64,000 bases of DNA from Epiperipatus broadwayi (lineage: Eukaryota > Onychophora > Udeonychophora > Euonychophora > Peripatidae). Below the pieces are notes generated by a model. It was not told the DNA's origin. It saw nothing but the letters and a program-made list of their open reading frames with translations, and made no database searches. The DNA lies in the NCBI GenBank assembly GCA_028023455.1, contig JAQFVV010000030.1, positions 1,508,501-1,572,500 on the forward strand, written 5' to 3'. Positions 13,182 through 24,590 of the stretch are shown here, piece by piece. The first letter of the stretch is position 1, and the number at the start of each line of letters is the position of its first letter. The position numbers and the translations under genes were made by a program.

Positions 13182-13739
13182 ACATAAACTTTCCTGTATC
13201 CATATTCATTGCTTACTGAGGCTTCCCCTGGATGGCCCTACTGTATGGAGAAATTGTTACTGCTAATATCAACTTGTGTAAACAGGAAATAATGATTATG
13301 TGATATTTTGGTGATTTTTCACAAATGAAAAATATCAACTAATTGACATTTCAATTGGTGAATCTTTGCAGATTTAATTTATATCATTGTCCTATCAGAA
13401 ATTCTGGCATGTTTCTGAATTGAAAAAAAATCCAATACGAATATTATTATAATTTGCATTACTATAGAATGTGAAGTTGATTTTTCAAAATTTATTGCAA
13501 TCAAAACAAAATATTGGACACATTTAGATTTCAAAAACAATTTATGGTTATCATCTGTAATAGCATAAACGGGGAAGTAATTATAAACTTCATAAATGCA
13601 CTTCAGTTAAAACCATTAATTTGTAAAATGATTACCATCTTTATATTTACTAATATAATAAAAATTTTAGGAGTTTTATAAAATTTCTATGTAAGAAAGA
13701 GGGCTATGAGTACAGTGTGTGCAACTGATCTACAAAATC

Positions 13740-13982
13740 ATATGATCACCATCTCTTATACTAGCACATAATTGTTATTAAACAATGCAAAACTCTCCAT
13801 ACAGATCTAGGTGCAGTGCTCTCAGATCCAAGGCTCCTCACTGATGAAGGCCACAAGTCAGAAACTAGTCTGGGGATATTGGATGAGTAGACACTAGATA
13901 GGGATTTTATGCACAAGCCTCTGACTCCCATTGATTACTCTGGTTGGCACAGGGTGGCACTACTGTATGGAGAGTTTTGCCT
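13740..13982 (+). mobile_element. F1 element, copy 3
   Basis: Bounded by a perfect 14-bp duplication TGATCTACAAAATC (13726-13739, 13983-13996). The left end starts ATATGATCACCATC, the reverse complement of the F1 tail. It is followed by CAAAACTCTCCATACAG, then the forward block with the core CTGATGA near 13841 and CAGAAACTAG, ending GGAGAGTTTTGCCT. The left inverted segment is short, so this is a truncated foldback. Confidence 0.85.
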
Positions 13983-13996
13983 TGATCTACAAAATC

Positions 13997-14854
13997 TTGT
14001 GGAGGAAATTAAATTCAACAAGCGAATATTTATGTTTGCTTTGTTTAATTGGTAGACATTAAAACAAATAGAATGAAAGAAATAAAGCAACTAAATACAG
14101 ATTAAATTGCATGTAGAGATGTTTTATTTTTTAAAACAATTATAAAATATATGTTGTATGAATTTTAAAATAAATCTGAAATCTAAATAACACGAAACAT
14201 TATGATAGGATGTTTATTAGGAAAAACATTTATTATAAAAATTAAACAACTTAGAGATGAAATGGTCATACAGCAACTTTATTATATGTTAAGAGATGAT
14301 GAAGTTAAAAAAATTTGCAAGAGTATTATAAAAAACAAACTTTTAAAAGAGCTTTGGGGAATTTGTTCTGTAACTATTTCCATCAGTAGTCTTTTACTAT
14401 TTGATGATGTATATGTACATGGAAATATATTAATTAACTAAAGGAAATATATAAATAAATAAAAACAAACACAATTACTTTTCTATACAGCTGCTTTAAT
14501 ACTTTTCTGCCGTAATTTCTGATGAAAACCAGGTCTTATGGTTAAAATATTAAAGCAATTGTGTAGTAATTAATTGTATTTGGTTATACATGTATATAAT
14601 ACTTGGATATGCTACCATATTACTAATAATATGAAAAATACAATAATAGAGAACAAAAAAATTAAATAAATCAAGTATACTTTTGACCTGTGTAATCATG
14701 GTTGACAATAAATTTAAAGCTTATTGTTAATGATTTAAACGGCCTATTTTTTTTGTTAATTTGAATGTTATTGACTCTTTGATTTATGTAATCATTTTGT
14801 GCAATAAATCAATCTTCTTTGATTTTTTAATTTTTCTCATTCTTTTTTTTTTTT
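13997..14854. other. no gene seen
   Basis: An 79-codon open frame at 14202-14441 (+) is rich in K, I and L with no recognisable domain, and is not called. The rest is AT-rich filler. Confidence 0.45.
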
Positions 14855-15300
14855 GCACATTATTTTAACAATGCCAGGGTCAAAACCATGTCCATAATTA
14901 TTTTCATGGTTTTGTTGGGTCATCGTCATCAACCATTATCAATCCACTGCAGAATGAAGGTCTCTCCAAGTTCAATCCATCTTGTCTGATATTTAGCTTC
15001 TCTTCTCCATATCACCCCTGCACACTTTCTTATTTCATCCATCCATCTCACATGTGGTCTCTTTCTGGGTCATACTTGCCCTTAAATTTGCTCATTTTAC
15101 CATAGTATGTATAAGGACAATTCACTTGGCTGCATCCCATTACATGCACATTATTAGATCTGTCTAATTTATATTTTTTATCTTTAGTATTATTGATTAA
15201 TCTATTTAAATTAATGGGTGCTCTAAATTCATTATTGAATTGATGTGCACAAATCTTTCCAATTTTGTTTCTAATGTGCTGTACATACGGTAGTGGTATC
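14855..15300 (-). mobile_element. RTE-type LINE 3' fragment (L-R1)
   Basis: On the minus strand, 15070 down to 14927 encodes HVRWMDEIRKCAG followed by an alanine/tryptophan-rich stretch ending LGETFILQWID and a stop. This is the characteristic RTE-clade ORF2 C-terminus. Upstream (15300-15070) the same strand is open in pieces (for example NNVHVMGCSQVNCPYTYYG). The 3' tail contains AACCATGAAAATAATTATGG and TTTTGACCCTGGCATTGTTA. The same tail recurs in opposite orientation at 15470-15812. Confidence 0.8.
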
Positions 15301-15469
15301 TATTGTCAATTGAGTCTGACAAGTATGAGAACATGGAGATTTATATTACTTATATGATATCAGTTTATAAAGCAAATTATATATGCAAATATATTGAGCA
15401 TTTTAAAAGAAATGTTATATGGTTGGGAATGAAGATATTAGAAACGTTAAAAAATAAATAGCACTACCA

Positions 15470-15812
15470 TACATACCATATGTTGGAAATAAAATTGGAA
15501 AGATCTGTGCAAATTAATTCAATATTAAATTTAGAACATCCATTAATTTAAGTAGACTAATTAATAATATTAAGGATAAAATATATAAATTAGACAGATA
15601 TAATGTTGTGCATGTAGTGGTATGCAGCCAAGAAAATTGTCCTTACACAAACTATGGTAAAATAAAGGCAAACTTAAGGACAAGAATGACATGGCATATA
15701 TTAATGTACAAGTAAGCTAAGTTTGATTTAACAAACATATTGGTCTTTTATAACCATGAAAAGGATTATGGATATAGTTTTGACACTGGCATTATTATGA
15801 TAATGTGTGAAG
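15470..15812 (+). mobile_element. RTE-type LINE 3' fragment (L-R2)
   Basis: Plus-strand copy of the L-R1 family: AAATTGGAAAGATCTGTGCA, TTAATTTAAGTAGACTAATT, GTGGTATGCAGCCAAGAAAA, then after an internal deletion the shared tail AACCATGAAAAGGATTATGG ... GACACTGGCATTATTATGAT. The WMDEIRKCAG segment is missing, so this copy is internally deleted and more decayed. With L-R1 it forms a long inverted pair around a 170-bp spacer. Confidence 0.75.
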
Positions 15813-16147
15813 AAATGAATGACAGAAAAATATCAAAGAAATTTGGTTTATTGTGCAAAATAAATACATAATGAAACAAAGAATCAATAACATTGAAAAT
15901 AACAAAAAATAGATCTCTTAAATCATTAACAATAAACTTCAAACTTATTGGCAACCATGATTACGATACTTATGCACCAAAAATATATATGATAGTAAAT
16001 AAGGGAGATTTTTGGTGCTTAATCTCAGTCAATGTTGTGAAGTATAACTATATTGCAAAAGAACAAAAGATGTGCAAAAATACCAGCTCATCAATTATGT
16101 CAGTGTTGTAAAGATATGTTTAATATAGTAACTATTATATAAATACT

Positions 16148-16390
16148 GAGTTTGCACCAGACGACCCCACAAACATATGCAGAGAGAGGCATGATCTCAA
16201 AAGAAAAATTAAGGAGGCCTTCTTCATCTCCAGAGACAAAGACGCCATCAATAGGAAGGACACATGCTATGCTTTATCAAGATAATGGAATGTCTAGCAT
16301 AATCAACACAAATTTGCATATCATTAACCTCATTAACAGTTAAGCTATGATTATGAAGGCTGGACCTTTCGAAAGTGCTTAGCAGATTCA
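16148..16390 (+). pseudogene. Penelope-like GIY-YIG endonuclease C-terminal remnant
   Basis: The + frame through 16184-16285 reads ERHDLKRKIKEAFFISRDKD followed by AINRKD and a stop. The pattern R/K-K-I-K-E-A-x-x-I-x(5-7)-N-R-D/K is the usual end of the GIY-YIG endonuclease domain of Penelope-like elements. The catalytic GIY-YIG core upstream is not recognisable here. Just downstream (16344-16385) lies CTATGATTATGAAGGCTGG, then ACCTTTCGAAAGTGCTTAGC, a hairpin-forming motif repeated in the palindrome arms at 25.4-25.6 kb. Short fragment; domain assignment is by motif reading. Confidence 0.6.
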
Positions 16391-18620
16391 TTCGTATTTA
16401 TTTATTTATCAACAATTTTACAGCTTTGAGGACAATTGTGCTACACGTGCAAACGGACTAGTATAAATATATATTTAAATTACAAATAATAAATTTCAGT
16501 TTAAAAGTGAGAACAGCTGTAATTTCATGTGCTCACAATTACGATGATTAAATAATGGGTTGAAAGCGAATTATATAAGATAGATACAATTAGAAGTTTA
16601 ATTTTTTTTTAACATTGTAAGGAATATTTATATAATGTCATGGTAAACATTTACGAATGATTTTAAAAAGTGAGCCAAATATTTGTATCTACTTTATACA
16701 ATAAGTTTTCAATATATTATTTAATCATCAAATTATGATTTGTGATCATGCGAATTAAAAGTGTTAAACTCAAACATTTATAATTTGAATATGTAATATT
16801 GCTGATATTATTTTATTAATATTGAACATGTTTATCATTTTAGTAAAATCTAAGAGCTGGCTGTTGGCCCAGTAAAATATTGTGTGTTATTTTATGATTT
16901 GGTGTATTCTTTTGCAGTGTGGTTACACTTGATAACATTGGTCACAAAATTGGTTTGAGATTAAACATCTCAAAAATTAATGTGGATTTTATATTGTTTA
17001 TTATCACACAAGTTGTAGTGTAAAAATATATTTGTTAATTGTGTGTGTGTGTATATATATTGTAACGATCCAAAAGAAAGTGAAGATCGAATCCAACCAC
17101 AATCTACAATATCTGCACTACAGGGGCGCCATCTAGGCATTTGAGCCTAGAAAAATTTATAAAGTAGGCAGATACGCGCTGTTAAGATTCCACTTTATTT
17201 AAATATTCAGATCGTTAGCCCATTGTCACTAGCTCAGTGGAGACGTAGAGATAAGAAATAACTTGTTTAATTTGTATATATAAAAAAAATAAAAGTCACT
17301 GCCAGGAAATAACAAACAAACATTTATTTACGCACATATAAATTTTGAATCATTTAAATTTTGAGGAATAAATTTAACATTTTAGATTTTTATATTAACT
17401 TTTAATTTTACATTTAAATAGATTGCAATGAGTTTAATATTTTATTTAGAGGGTCGAGTATGAATAGACTACATAGATCTGCATTTGAAAAGAAAATATT
17501 CTATCCCTTATTTAACCTTAGGCCAAAAGTTCGCAGTCAAACAGGCGTCAATCCATCTGATACATTTATGTATTCAATGTAGCATGAAAATACGACAGCA
17601 CATATATACTATACTGTCAGGAATGGACATCTGAACAGTATAGTTAGAGAAGACATTGACTCTTGACCAATACAGGAATGTTATGTCTGTATGGCAAGAA
17701 GAACAATAAAATAAAAACTCCATAGGAAGGGGCCGCGGTCCTTTTTGCTGGCTTACAATCCCATCCATAGGCAAAGGGTTGGTGCAGTGTATACAGCGAT
17801 TCTGCACGTAGCGAAACTCATACTACATCTAATTACACAAATATATCCAATCCATTGGCCTAATTCAACTACGAAACAAATAACCTAAGATTACCCTCCC
17901 TTAATATAACTTTACAAAACTATATAGCCATTCACACCCGACTTAAATTTAACATTTAGATTCATTCGCACAGATGAATTTTATAAAATTTGTTTTATAA
18001 TATTGAGTATAGACCGGCTGCATAGATTCCATGGTTAAAACATTCCAGAATAAACATAACCGATCAAAATACAAAGTCATCGATAATGTCAATTGCAGAG
18101 GGAATACAAGAAGCCCAGTAGCATTCATCATAAGATGCCATAATGACACCAATGACCTATATATTCCAATCGAATATGAGACAGCAACATAATTAACCGC
18201 TAACGAATCCATGCAATGTCTATACCCAACTTAAATTTCATGCATTTAAATAATTTGTACAATAAATATTAATACACATAAAATTAATAAAATGGAAATG
18301 ATTTTTTTTTCTTTTAGCAAGCAAATATGTAAAACTTAAACATTTATAATTAATTTGAAACATAAGTCAGATATATATAATTTAAATATTAATTGTCAAT
18401 TTGAAAATCAGATAAGAGTTTTCTTTTTTTAAAAATTTAGGTTAGCTGAATCTTAAAAGTTTGAACGAAAGTTCTTAATTATTTTTTTAAATTGTAAAGT
18501 TCATTGCTCATGGTAGAAGAGTCTAGGTTCCTGTTTTTAATTCCCAAGACAACTCCATTGGAAGACTGCTCTGATGTTCTGGAGGTAGCATTAGCTGGTT
18601 CTATTCTGGTATCACAGTCT
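16391..18620. other. no gene seen; one insulator-like motif
   Basis: No defensible coding region. Open frames at 17574-17807 and 17949-18212 (minus) show no domain. Around 17058-17230 the base composition rises in G+C and contains GGGGCGCCATCTAGG (listed separately). Confidence 0.4.
17123..17137 (-). promoter_or_regulatory. CTCF-like motif candidate
   Basis: The minus strand reads CCTAGATGGCGCCCC, close to the AGATGGCGC core bound by CTCF in flies and vertebrates. The match is on sequence alone and such words arise by chance; its placement in a small G+C-richer patch is mildly supportive. Confidence 0.3.
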
Positions 18621-18638
18621 TTTCATTTTTTAAAATAA

Positions 18639-18678
18639 GTGAGAGAGAACGACAAGTGCGTCTTATCGTTCGTCTCAC
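18639..18678. repeat. compact stem-loop
   Basis: GTGAGAGAGAACGACAAG at 18639-18656 pairs with CTTATCGTTCGTCTCAC at 18662-18678, with a 5-base loop TGCGT and one or two bulges. It lies in a G+C-richer patch. Role unknown. Confidence 0.75.
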
Positions 18679-20321
18679 CAAATCAAGCTCGAAAACTGTC
18701 AGGAAAACTATTTCTCTTTTTATAGTATCCACACAGATTCAACCAACAAAATGTCACTAAACCATCCTTTTCATTCAGGTCTGGGCTGAGGCTTGGTGCT
18801 TCCATTGGTCAAACTAATTTCTCTTTATTCTCTTATCTAATTTTCATCTGACTTTTTAATTACACAAGAGCCCAAGGCTAGCTTGCTTTTCAATTAATAA
18901 CCAATCATTTCCATTTACAGATTACAGGAATTAATTAATACCTGTTTTTATTTTAACTTACGTTATTTCTTCATTAAAATATTTTTATAATTAAATCTTG
19001 TATTTTTTATCAAAAAAAGTACATTCAAATACTTTTTTTATGTATAAAAATTTTTTTTTAAAGTTTTGCATCTGTGCGAATATAATATATACGTTATACA
19101 TTTAACAAACATTTTAATTTTAGCGTTTAGTTTTTTTTTTAATACATTTATTTTTATTTGCGAACTTAAAAGTTTTTATTTCAATTTAATGTAACGGCAT
19201 ATTTATATATCATTACAATATATTGAGATGGTATTTTCTGCTATTTTATATATATATATATATATAATTTAGTAAAATTGTCCATAGTTTATAGTAAGAA
19301 TTTAAAATAATATATTATCTTTATCAAATTGGTTAAAGTTTTTTTGTCTCATGAAGAAATCAGAATTTCTTCATTTGATTTTCTGTTTAATTTATTTAAT
19401 TCAATTATAATTTAAGATAAACCACTATTTTGAGAGATGTTTTATTTCTTAAAAGCTTTTTTTGTGTTTCTTGGAAAAACATGGGTTGGGGGAGGGGGAA
19501 TTAGAGAGATTCACAATTAGCTCTATTGTTGAAACTCACAAAATGTATTTGTAATTAAAAATATAGTTAGCGTCTATCAGATGTATATTGCATTAATTGA
19601 TCAAGAACTTTTTTTTAATTAAAAATTCCTCAGGAATAAAAGGATGGAAATTAAAATTTAGCTTAAAAAACCCACAGAAGTGTGAATCCTATTTACAGAA
19701 AAATGTATTAATTACATTTTCTTTTGTTGAGGATTATTAAGAACTTTTTCATTAAAAATATAAAGTGTTCTCCAGCTAGAAGATACAAGGACTTCCCTTT
19801 TGGGGAAAAACTGTCTCCCAGTCACACCTGGAGCTGCCCAAGTGATTTTATGCCACAGAGAGCATGAAGACAGCCATCTAACCAATGATGTATTCAGGAG
19901 CCAGATGACTAAAAAGGATTCACACCAGAAACTATGAACTAAGATCACACATGGACTGTACTCTCATGGTGAAAGTTTAACAGCTGATCAACCAGGGTAA
20001 ATATAAACTGTTGCTTAAATGAACTTTTATTCTATAATTAGAGTGATATCAACCTAGACTCAGTCAACTGTGTCTGTTGTACATTAAAAGTTTCAACAAT
20101 AGAGTATGGGATTTTTAAAGGGGATTTATCATGTTGTTTTGCTCAAATTAAAAAGTAGGGGGATATGTTGCTATATTACTTTGTTTAATTTGTTTGATTA
20201 TATATACATTTTATTTATTTTTGTTGTACTCAAAGATTTGTATAGATTAGATTCTCAAAATGTTAACTGCTCAATCTTAAAAGACAAAAAGTGGTGGGGC
20301 ATCAATTTCAGTTAAAATTTT
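18679..20321. other. no gene seen
   Basis: An open frame at 19712-19948 (minus, 78 codons) lies in a G+C-richer patch (19760-19960) but shows no domain. A (TA)n run is at about 19246-19266. Otherwise AT-rich. Confidence 0.4.
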
Positions 20322-20412
20322 GGTCATAAGCAAACACCTGGAAACTTCTAGTGGAAAAAGGAGTACGTAAAAATAAAATTAACAGTCATAAGCAAACACC
20401 TGGAAACTTATG
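20321..20412 (+). repeat. 26-bp direct repeat, spacing about 62 bp
   Basis: GTCATAAGCAAACACCTGG + AAACTT occurs at about 20322 and again at about 20385. It may be an old target-site duplication or a local tandem duplication. Confidence 0.75.
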
Positions 20413-21713
20413 GCATCTTTTAATAATAAGTATAAAATTGTTTAATATGAGTAAAAGTAGAGTCGGAGTGGGCACAATACAGCTCACTTTAATATTAAAT
20501 TGCCTTAATGTTTACACTATTTAGACAGGGTTTCCATAATAAATTTGGGCCATTGTCGATTGTAGGATTGTGATGGCACATTTTTTTGGGAAAGGTTATA
20601 AAATGTTAAATAATAGGACTATTATTAAATTGGTAATTGGTTGAGTTAAATTTTTGTGGGAATTTTGTTTTGAAAATAGTTCAAGTCAGTTTGGAGTGTT
20701 GTGAAGGGAGGATTGGGAAAGGAGGTAGTAATTAAAATAGGTTATAATAAAGATTATTAAAGCCATACTTTAGTGTTTCTTTTATTAATTTAATTATAGA
20801 ATTAACAGCTATTGTTATCTCTGGGGAGAACATAAATCATAATTGTTAGAGTCCGCATAAGATTACACTTTAAAATATTATGTGACCGTAATACATAAAT
20901 AAATATTCACTACGATTGTTGAAGAATTTTCTCGATCTAGTGCTAGGTTATATGCATAGTGGTGCCTTCATATTTGTTACTGTAATATGGATAATCTTTA
21001 TAATTTTGTGGTTCTAAGAATGTTTTATACTGTTGCAATGTACATATATGATCCTAAATAGATTTTTTCCAGATAAAGGCTTTTCTAGTTATCCTTCTAT
21101 AGAAAAGCAGTGAAGGAAAAGATAATACTTATTAACATAGTCAAATCCCTGATAGAATGGTATATATCACCTATATTGAAGTAATTTTAAATACTGCTTG
21201 TGATATTGTTATCAATGGATGTTCTTCTAAAATATTTACTGTTTGGGTTACAGCCATCCATTTATTTTACAATTTAACTTTACAACTATTGTGTTCTTAT
21301 GCTTTAAAACCATTATAAACATTGCACACATATTAGGTAAACAAGATAGTTTGCTTCCACAAAAACTGTTTACTTTTTGACAATGTTTTTCAATGAAAAT
21401 GAAATTTTATGACAATGAGAATTGATTCAGGAATCTTATGCTCTAAAGTCATCTACTTTTAGTCTTCATCTGAGTTAGATGAATACTAAAAGTAGTTCTT
21501 TTAAATCTGCATCGTATCAATACTTATTTAACTATAATCACCAATATCTTAATCATTCCCAATTCACTGCACAAATTCAAAGTTTAAGTATACATTTATT
21601 AGTTGTTATAATAAATTTTATAGTTATTTGTATTTTTTAAAAATTATTTTAATTACTATTATTATTGTGTGTGTGTTATATGTTTTTAAATTTATTATTT
21701 TTTTTTTTTTTAG
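20413..21713. other. intron or intergenic sequence before a zinc-finger exon
   Basis: No exon recognised. A palindrome (CTACTTTTAGTCTTCATC / GATGAATACTAAAAGTAG) lies at about 21458-21495. The stretch ends in a polypyrimidine tract and AG (21700-21713), a good 3' splice site for the following exon. Confidence 0.5.
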
Positions 21714-22292
21714 AAAAAAAAAATGTATTACATCTGTAAATATTGTGGATTTTTAACTTCAAGCAAAGATAAATTTACATCACATTTAGAGAAAAGAAAT
21801 CATGATGAAAAATTACTTAAGTGTGATAATTGTGACTATAAAACATTAGATAGTGTTTTCTTGGAACTTCATAAGAAAATGCACGGAGGTGAAAAATTAT
21901 TCAAGTGTTCTTATTGTCAAACCACTTATATAACAGGCAGTGTTGATGTTTATAGAAAACATTTAATCAGAGTGCATAAAAGCAAACCCTTCTTACTTTC
22001 ATGTGGTATGTGTTCTTACTCTTCAGAAAATGGCACAGAGTTTTTAAACCATTCTTGTGTTTCAAAAATAGCCATTTCTCCTGCAATCAAAACTGAAGGT
22101 GAAATTTTTAATGTAATTGCCGCTAAGGATATTCCCGAAGCATTGACATGTGATGTTAAACTGGATAATAAAAAAATGGAACAGGGAAATTCTGAAGATG
22201 AAGAAATTAGTGAAAATACACTCCAGATAATGAGGGATTATTTCAAAACTTGCAACAATCAAGTTTTGAAAGTTGAACCTGGTGAAAGCTGA
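21714..22292 (+). CDS. C2H2 zinc-finger protein, 3'-terminal exon (partial gene)
   Basis: Open frame beginning at a splice acceptor: a T-rich tract and TAG at 21711-21713, then three AAA lysine codons, then the ATG at 21723, which may be an internal methionine. Numbering from that methionine, the 189 residues hold four fingers: C5/C8/H21/H27; C34/C37/H50/H54; C62/C65/H80/H85; and C94/C97/H110/C112, an atypical C2HC form with one residue between the last two ligands. Residues 113-189 are acidic and finger-free, with psi-K-x-E sumoylation sites IKTE (122-125) and LKVE (182-185). The expected role is nucleic-acid binding in the nucleus; the target is unknown. The finger order and tail match the end of the 50826-52172 protein. 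Upstream exons were not found. An intronless gene starting at 21723 is possible but the acceptor makes a terminal exon likelier. Confidence 0.8.
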   Translation, partial: KKKMYYICKYCGFLTSSKDKFTSHLEKRNHDEKLLKCDNCDYKTLDSVFLELHKKMHGGEKLFKCSYCQTTYITGSVDVYRKHLIRVHKSKPFLLSCGMCSYSSENGTEFLNHSCVSKIAISPAIKTEGEIFNVIAAKDIPEALTCDVKLDNKKMEQGNSEDEEISENTLQIMRDYFKTCNNQVLKVEPGES

Positions 22293-22576
22293 AACTATCT
22301 CTATCATGACACTTTTTTTATATTAAATAATAGCCTTATATTTATTATTAAAGCTTATGAATTTATATGTAAACTATTAATTTTATTATATAATATTTTA
22401 AACTCATGTAATTGTTTTGGAAGATATTGAAAATATATATAATGTTAAAGAGTCATTTTTTATTTGTAATAGCAGACAAATCATATGACCAGTTGTTTTT
22501 ATCTTTTTAGCATAAATTTTTCCTCAAAAGATATTTATTCAAATGTTTGAAACCTAGAAATATTAGTCATAAACAC

Positions 22577-23010
22577 ATGTCATAATCTTATGTGAAGATT
22601 TGCAGAGGTCCCTCTAGTGGCAAATTTAACTCTCAAGGTGCATAGCATTAAGGTTATAACCTTAAATATATATGTACTTATGCTTAATAAATTAATATTT
22701 GCAACTTTACATTGTTTCAAAATATTTCTAACTACAAGATCTCAACATTAACTCATATTTCGGAAAATTTCGTGAACGTTAGCATTTAATAGAAATTGTG
22801 GAGTTAATTAGTGAAGAGTTTAATAGCTTCACATTCTCAAATCAAATTGCTTTATATTTGCCTATATAATTAGAAAGGAGGTTGAAGATAAGAGTGGCCG
22901 CTCTTATTTTTATAAAGTCATAATCTTGTGTGAAGATTTGCAGAGGTCCCTCTAGTGGCAAATTTAACTCTCAAGGCGCTTAGTATTAAGGTTATAGCCT
23001 TAAATATATA
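22577..23010 (+). repeat. dispersed repeat family R1, two direct copies about 340 bp apart
   Basis: The block starting TCATAATCTTATGTGAAGAT and continuing TTTGCAGAGGTCCCTCTAGT to CCTTAAATATATATG is present at 22577-22672 and again at 22917-23010, with a few substitutions. The spacer also belongs to the family, since it matches 7070-7425 on the other strand. This looks like one and a bit units of a roughly 340-bp tandem repeat, or an element with terminal direct repeats. It lies 285 bp downstream of the zinc-finger stop codon. Confidence 0.85.
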
Positions 23011-23897
23011 TGTTTATATATTGTTGTTTTTTTTTTTTAAAGAAAAAGAAATTTATAGATAAAAATACTTTAAAATACAACTATTAAAAAACAAATTATC
23101 TAATAGTAAGTAAAAATATGACACAGTAATACAAGTGATGTGCAGTTATAAAGAACTAATTTTTAAAGTTCTGAAACAATAAAAGGATCAATCAAAGAGA
23201 GCAAAATCTCAGCATTACAGGAAGACATTAAAGCGATTAAAATTGATATTGATTGAAGAAGATATCTAGTAATGCAGTTGTAAACATAAACAAGAAAAAA
23301 ATTGCAATTGAAAAAAGATTTATATAATATAGCAGGAACCCCTCAACCGATGATGATGATACTTATAGTGATTAGCAATAAATTTGCACACACCCAGACA
23401 GTGCTTATATTGAATATTATAAAAGTCAAATTTATCAACAAGCCTTAAAATGGATTAACGTGTTAAATATAACTCCCATTAGATTAACAAATGTGCTTAA
23501 TGGATTTATTCATCTACATTTCAGCAAGGATTTAATTGTTATAACCATTGGAGCATAAATCGATGGATTACATAGTGAACTTTATTATAATTGCTTCTTA
23601 TTTAGTTAGTTATTATTATTACTATTAGTGTAATAAAGAAATATAAAAATTCTCCAAATATTATATGAATATGCAGGTAATATTTTATTCATTTTATTAT
23701 TTATGATATTGGATATAATTAAATGTAAGATTTACATTAAAATGTAAGATTTACATTAGGACTAGGTCGTATTAATGTAATTTTTAAACTTACATAAAAT
23801 TTTGCTATATTGAAAGTAATTTTATGGATTCTTAAGTTTTAATCTCAAAGTTACAAGGAGTTAATCATCCTTAGTTAGATAATTAGATTTATATTAT
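23011..23897. other. no gene seen
   Basis: AT-rich, no repeat or frame that can be supported. Confidence 0.45.
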
Positions 23898-24590
23898 GTG
23901 AGTTTTCAAGTAAACTATGATGGTACCCCGTATTTTTGATAAATGTATAGTTTCAAGAGCCTATTATCTACCAAAGTTATGTTAGCAGTTAAATTAAAAC
24001 AAAATTAATAAATTGATTGTTAAATTTAAAAAAGGGAATAAATTCTGATAACTTTTATTAAGAAGCTTTATTTCAATTTTTTTTTTATTTCTAATGTGGG
24101 AAGCAATGAGAAGCTTTAACATTGTCATACTTGAGTTTAATTCCTCGTGTTTCTTTTTGTCAGCAATTTTTTTGATAAATTGTCATTATGATAAATATTT
24201 AGGACCTTCCTATAACAGAATATGATGCAGTGGATTATTTTCAAAGGTAAGGGATCCTGCCATGCCAGAAAGTGTGCGTTAATGGTCACTATATGATTGC
24301 ATATCGTTGACATGAATAAAGTGTATTTATATTTTTTGTTTCATTTTTCTGTAAAGTTAATTCCCCTCCCCCCCCCCCCCCAAGGAAATAAACTGTAAAT
24401 ATTATAATTATTATAATTAATCTTTGCACAATGATTTCTTTTTTTTAAATAACAGTAATAAAAAATAAAATGTAATTATTAAATAAGACGTTTCCTAGTA
24501 GGCATTTTTTTATAAATCTTTTTTGGGGGTCCCAAAATTGTACCTTTATCAAAAATACGGGCTGCCATTTTGGTTTACTTGAAAACTCAC
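23898..24590. mobile_element. miniature TIR element, about 693 bp
   Basis: Inverted terminal repeats of about 48 bp: GTGAGTTTTCAAGTAAAC at 23898 and the same inward sequence on the minus strand from 24590, both continuing through ATGG..CCCGTATTTTTGATAAA. The interior has no ORF and holds a 15-C run at 24368-24382. A clear target-site duplication was not found, so the superfamily is open. Confidence 0.75.

Larger units (their letters stand above)
11720..13255 (+). mobile_element. F1 copy 2, split by a DNA transposon
   Basis: F1 sequence from about 11720 (CAAACCCTCCATACACTAGT) through the GATCTAGATGCAGTGCTCTC block and the CTGATGA...CTAGAAACTAG core near 11899-11930, to GGGATTTTATGCATAAAC at 11979. 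The F1 3' part resumes after 13182 (CTGGATGGCCCTACTGTATG) and ends near 13255. The gap is filled by the element at 11980-13181, so F1 inserted first. Decayed relative to other copies. Confidence 0.75.

Noticed and set aside
22062-22307. 81-codon frame on the minus strand
   Set aside because: Antisense shadow of the zinc-finger exon.
22610-22622. CCTCTAGTGGCA as a CTCF site
   Set aside because: One base shorter than the CTCF core and part of the repeat family R1.
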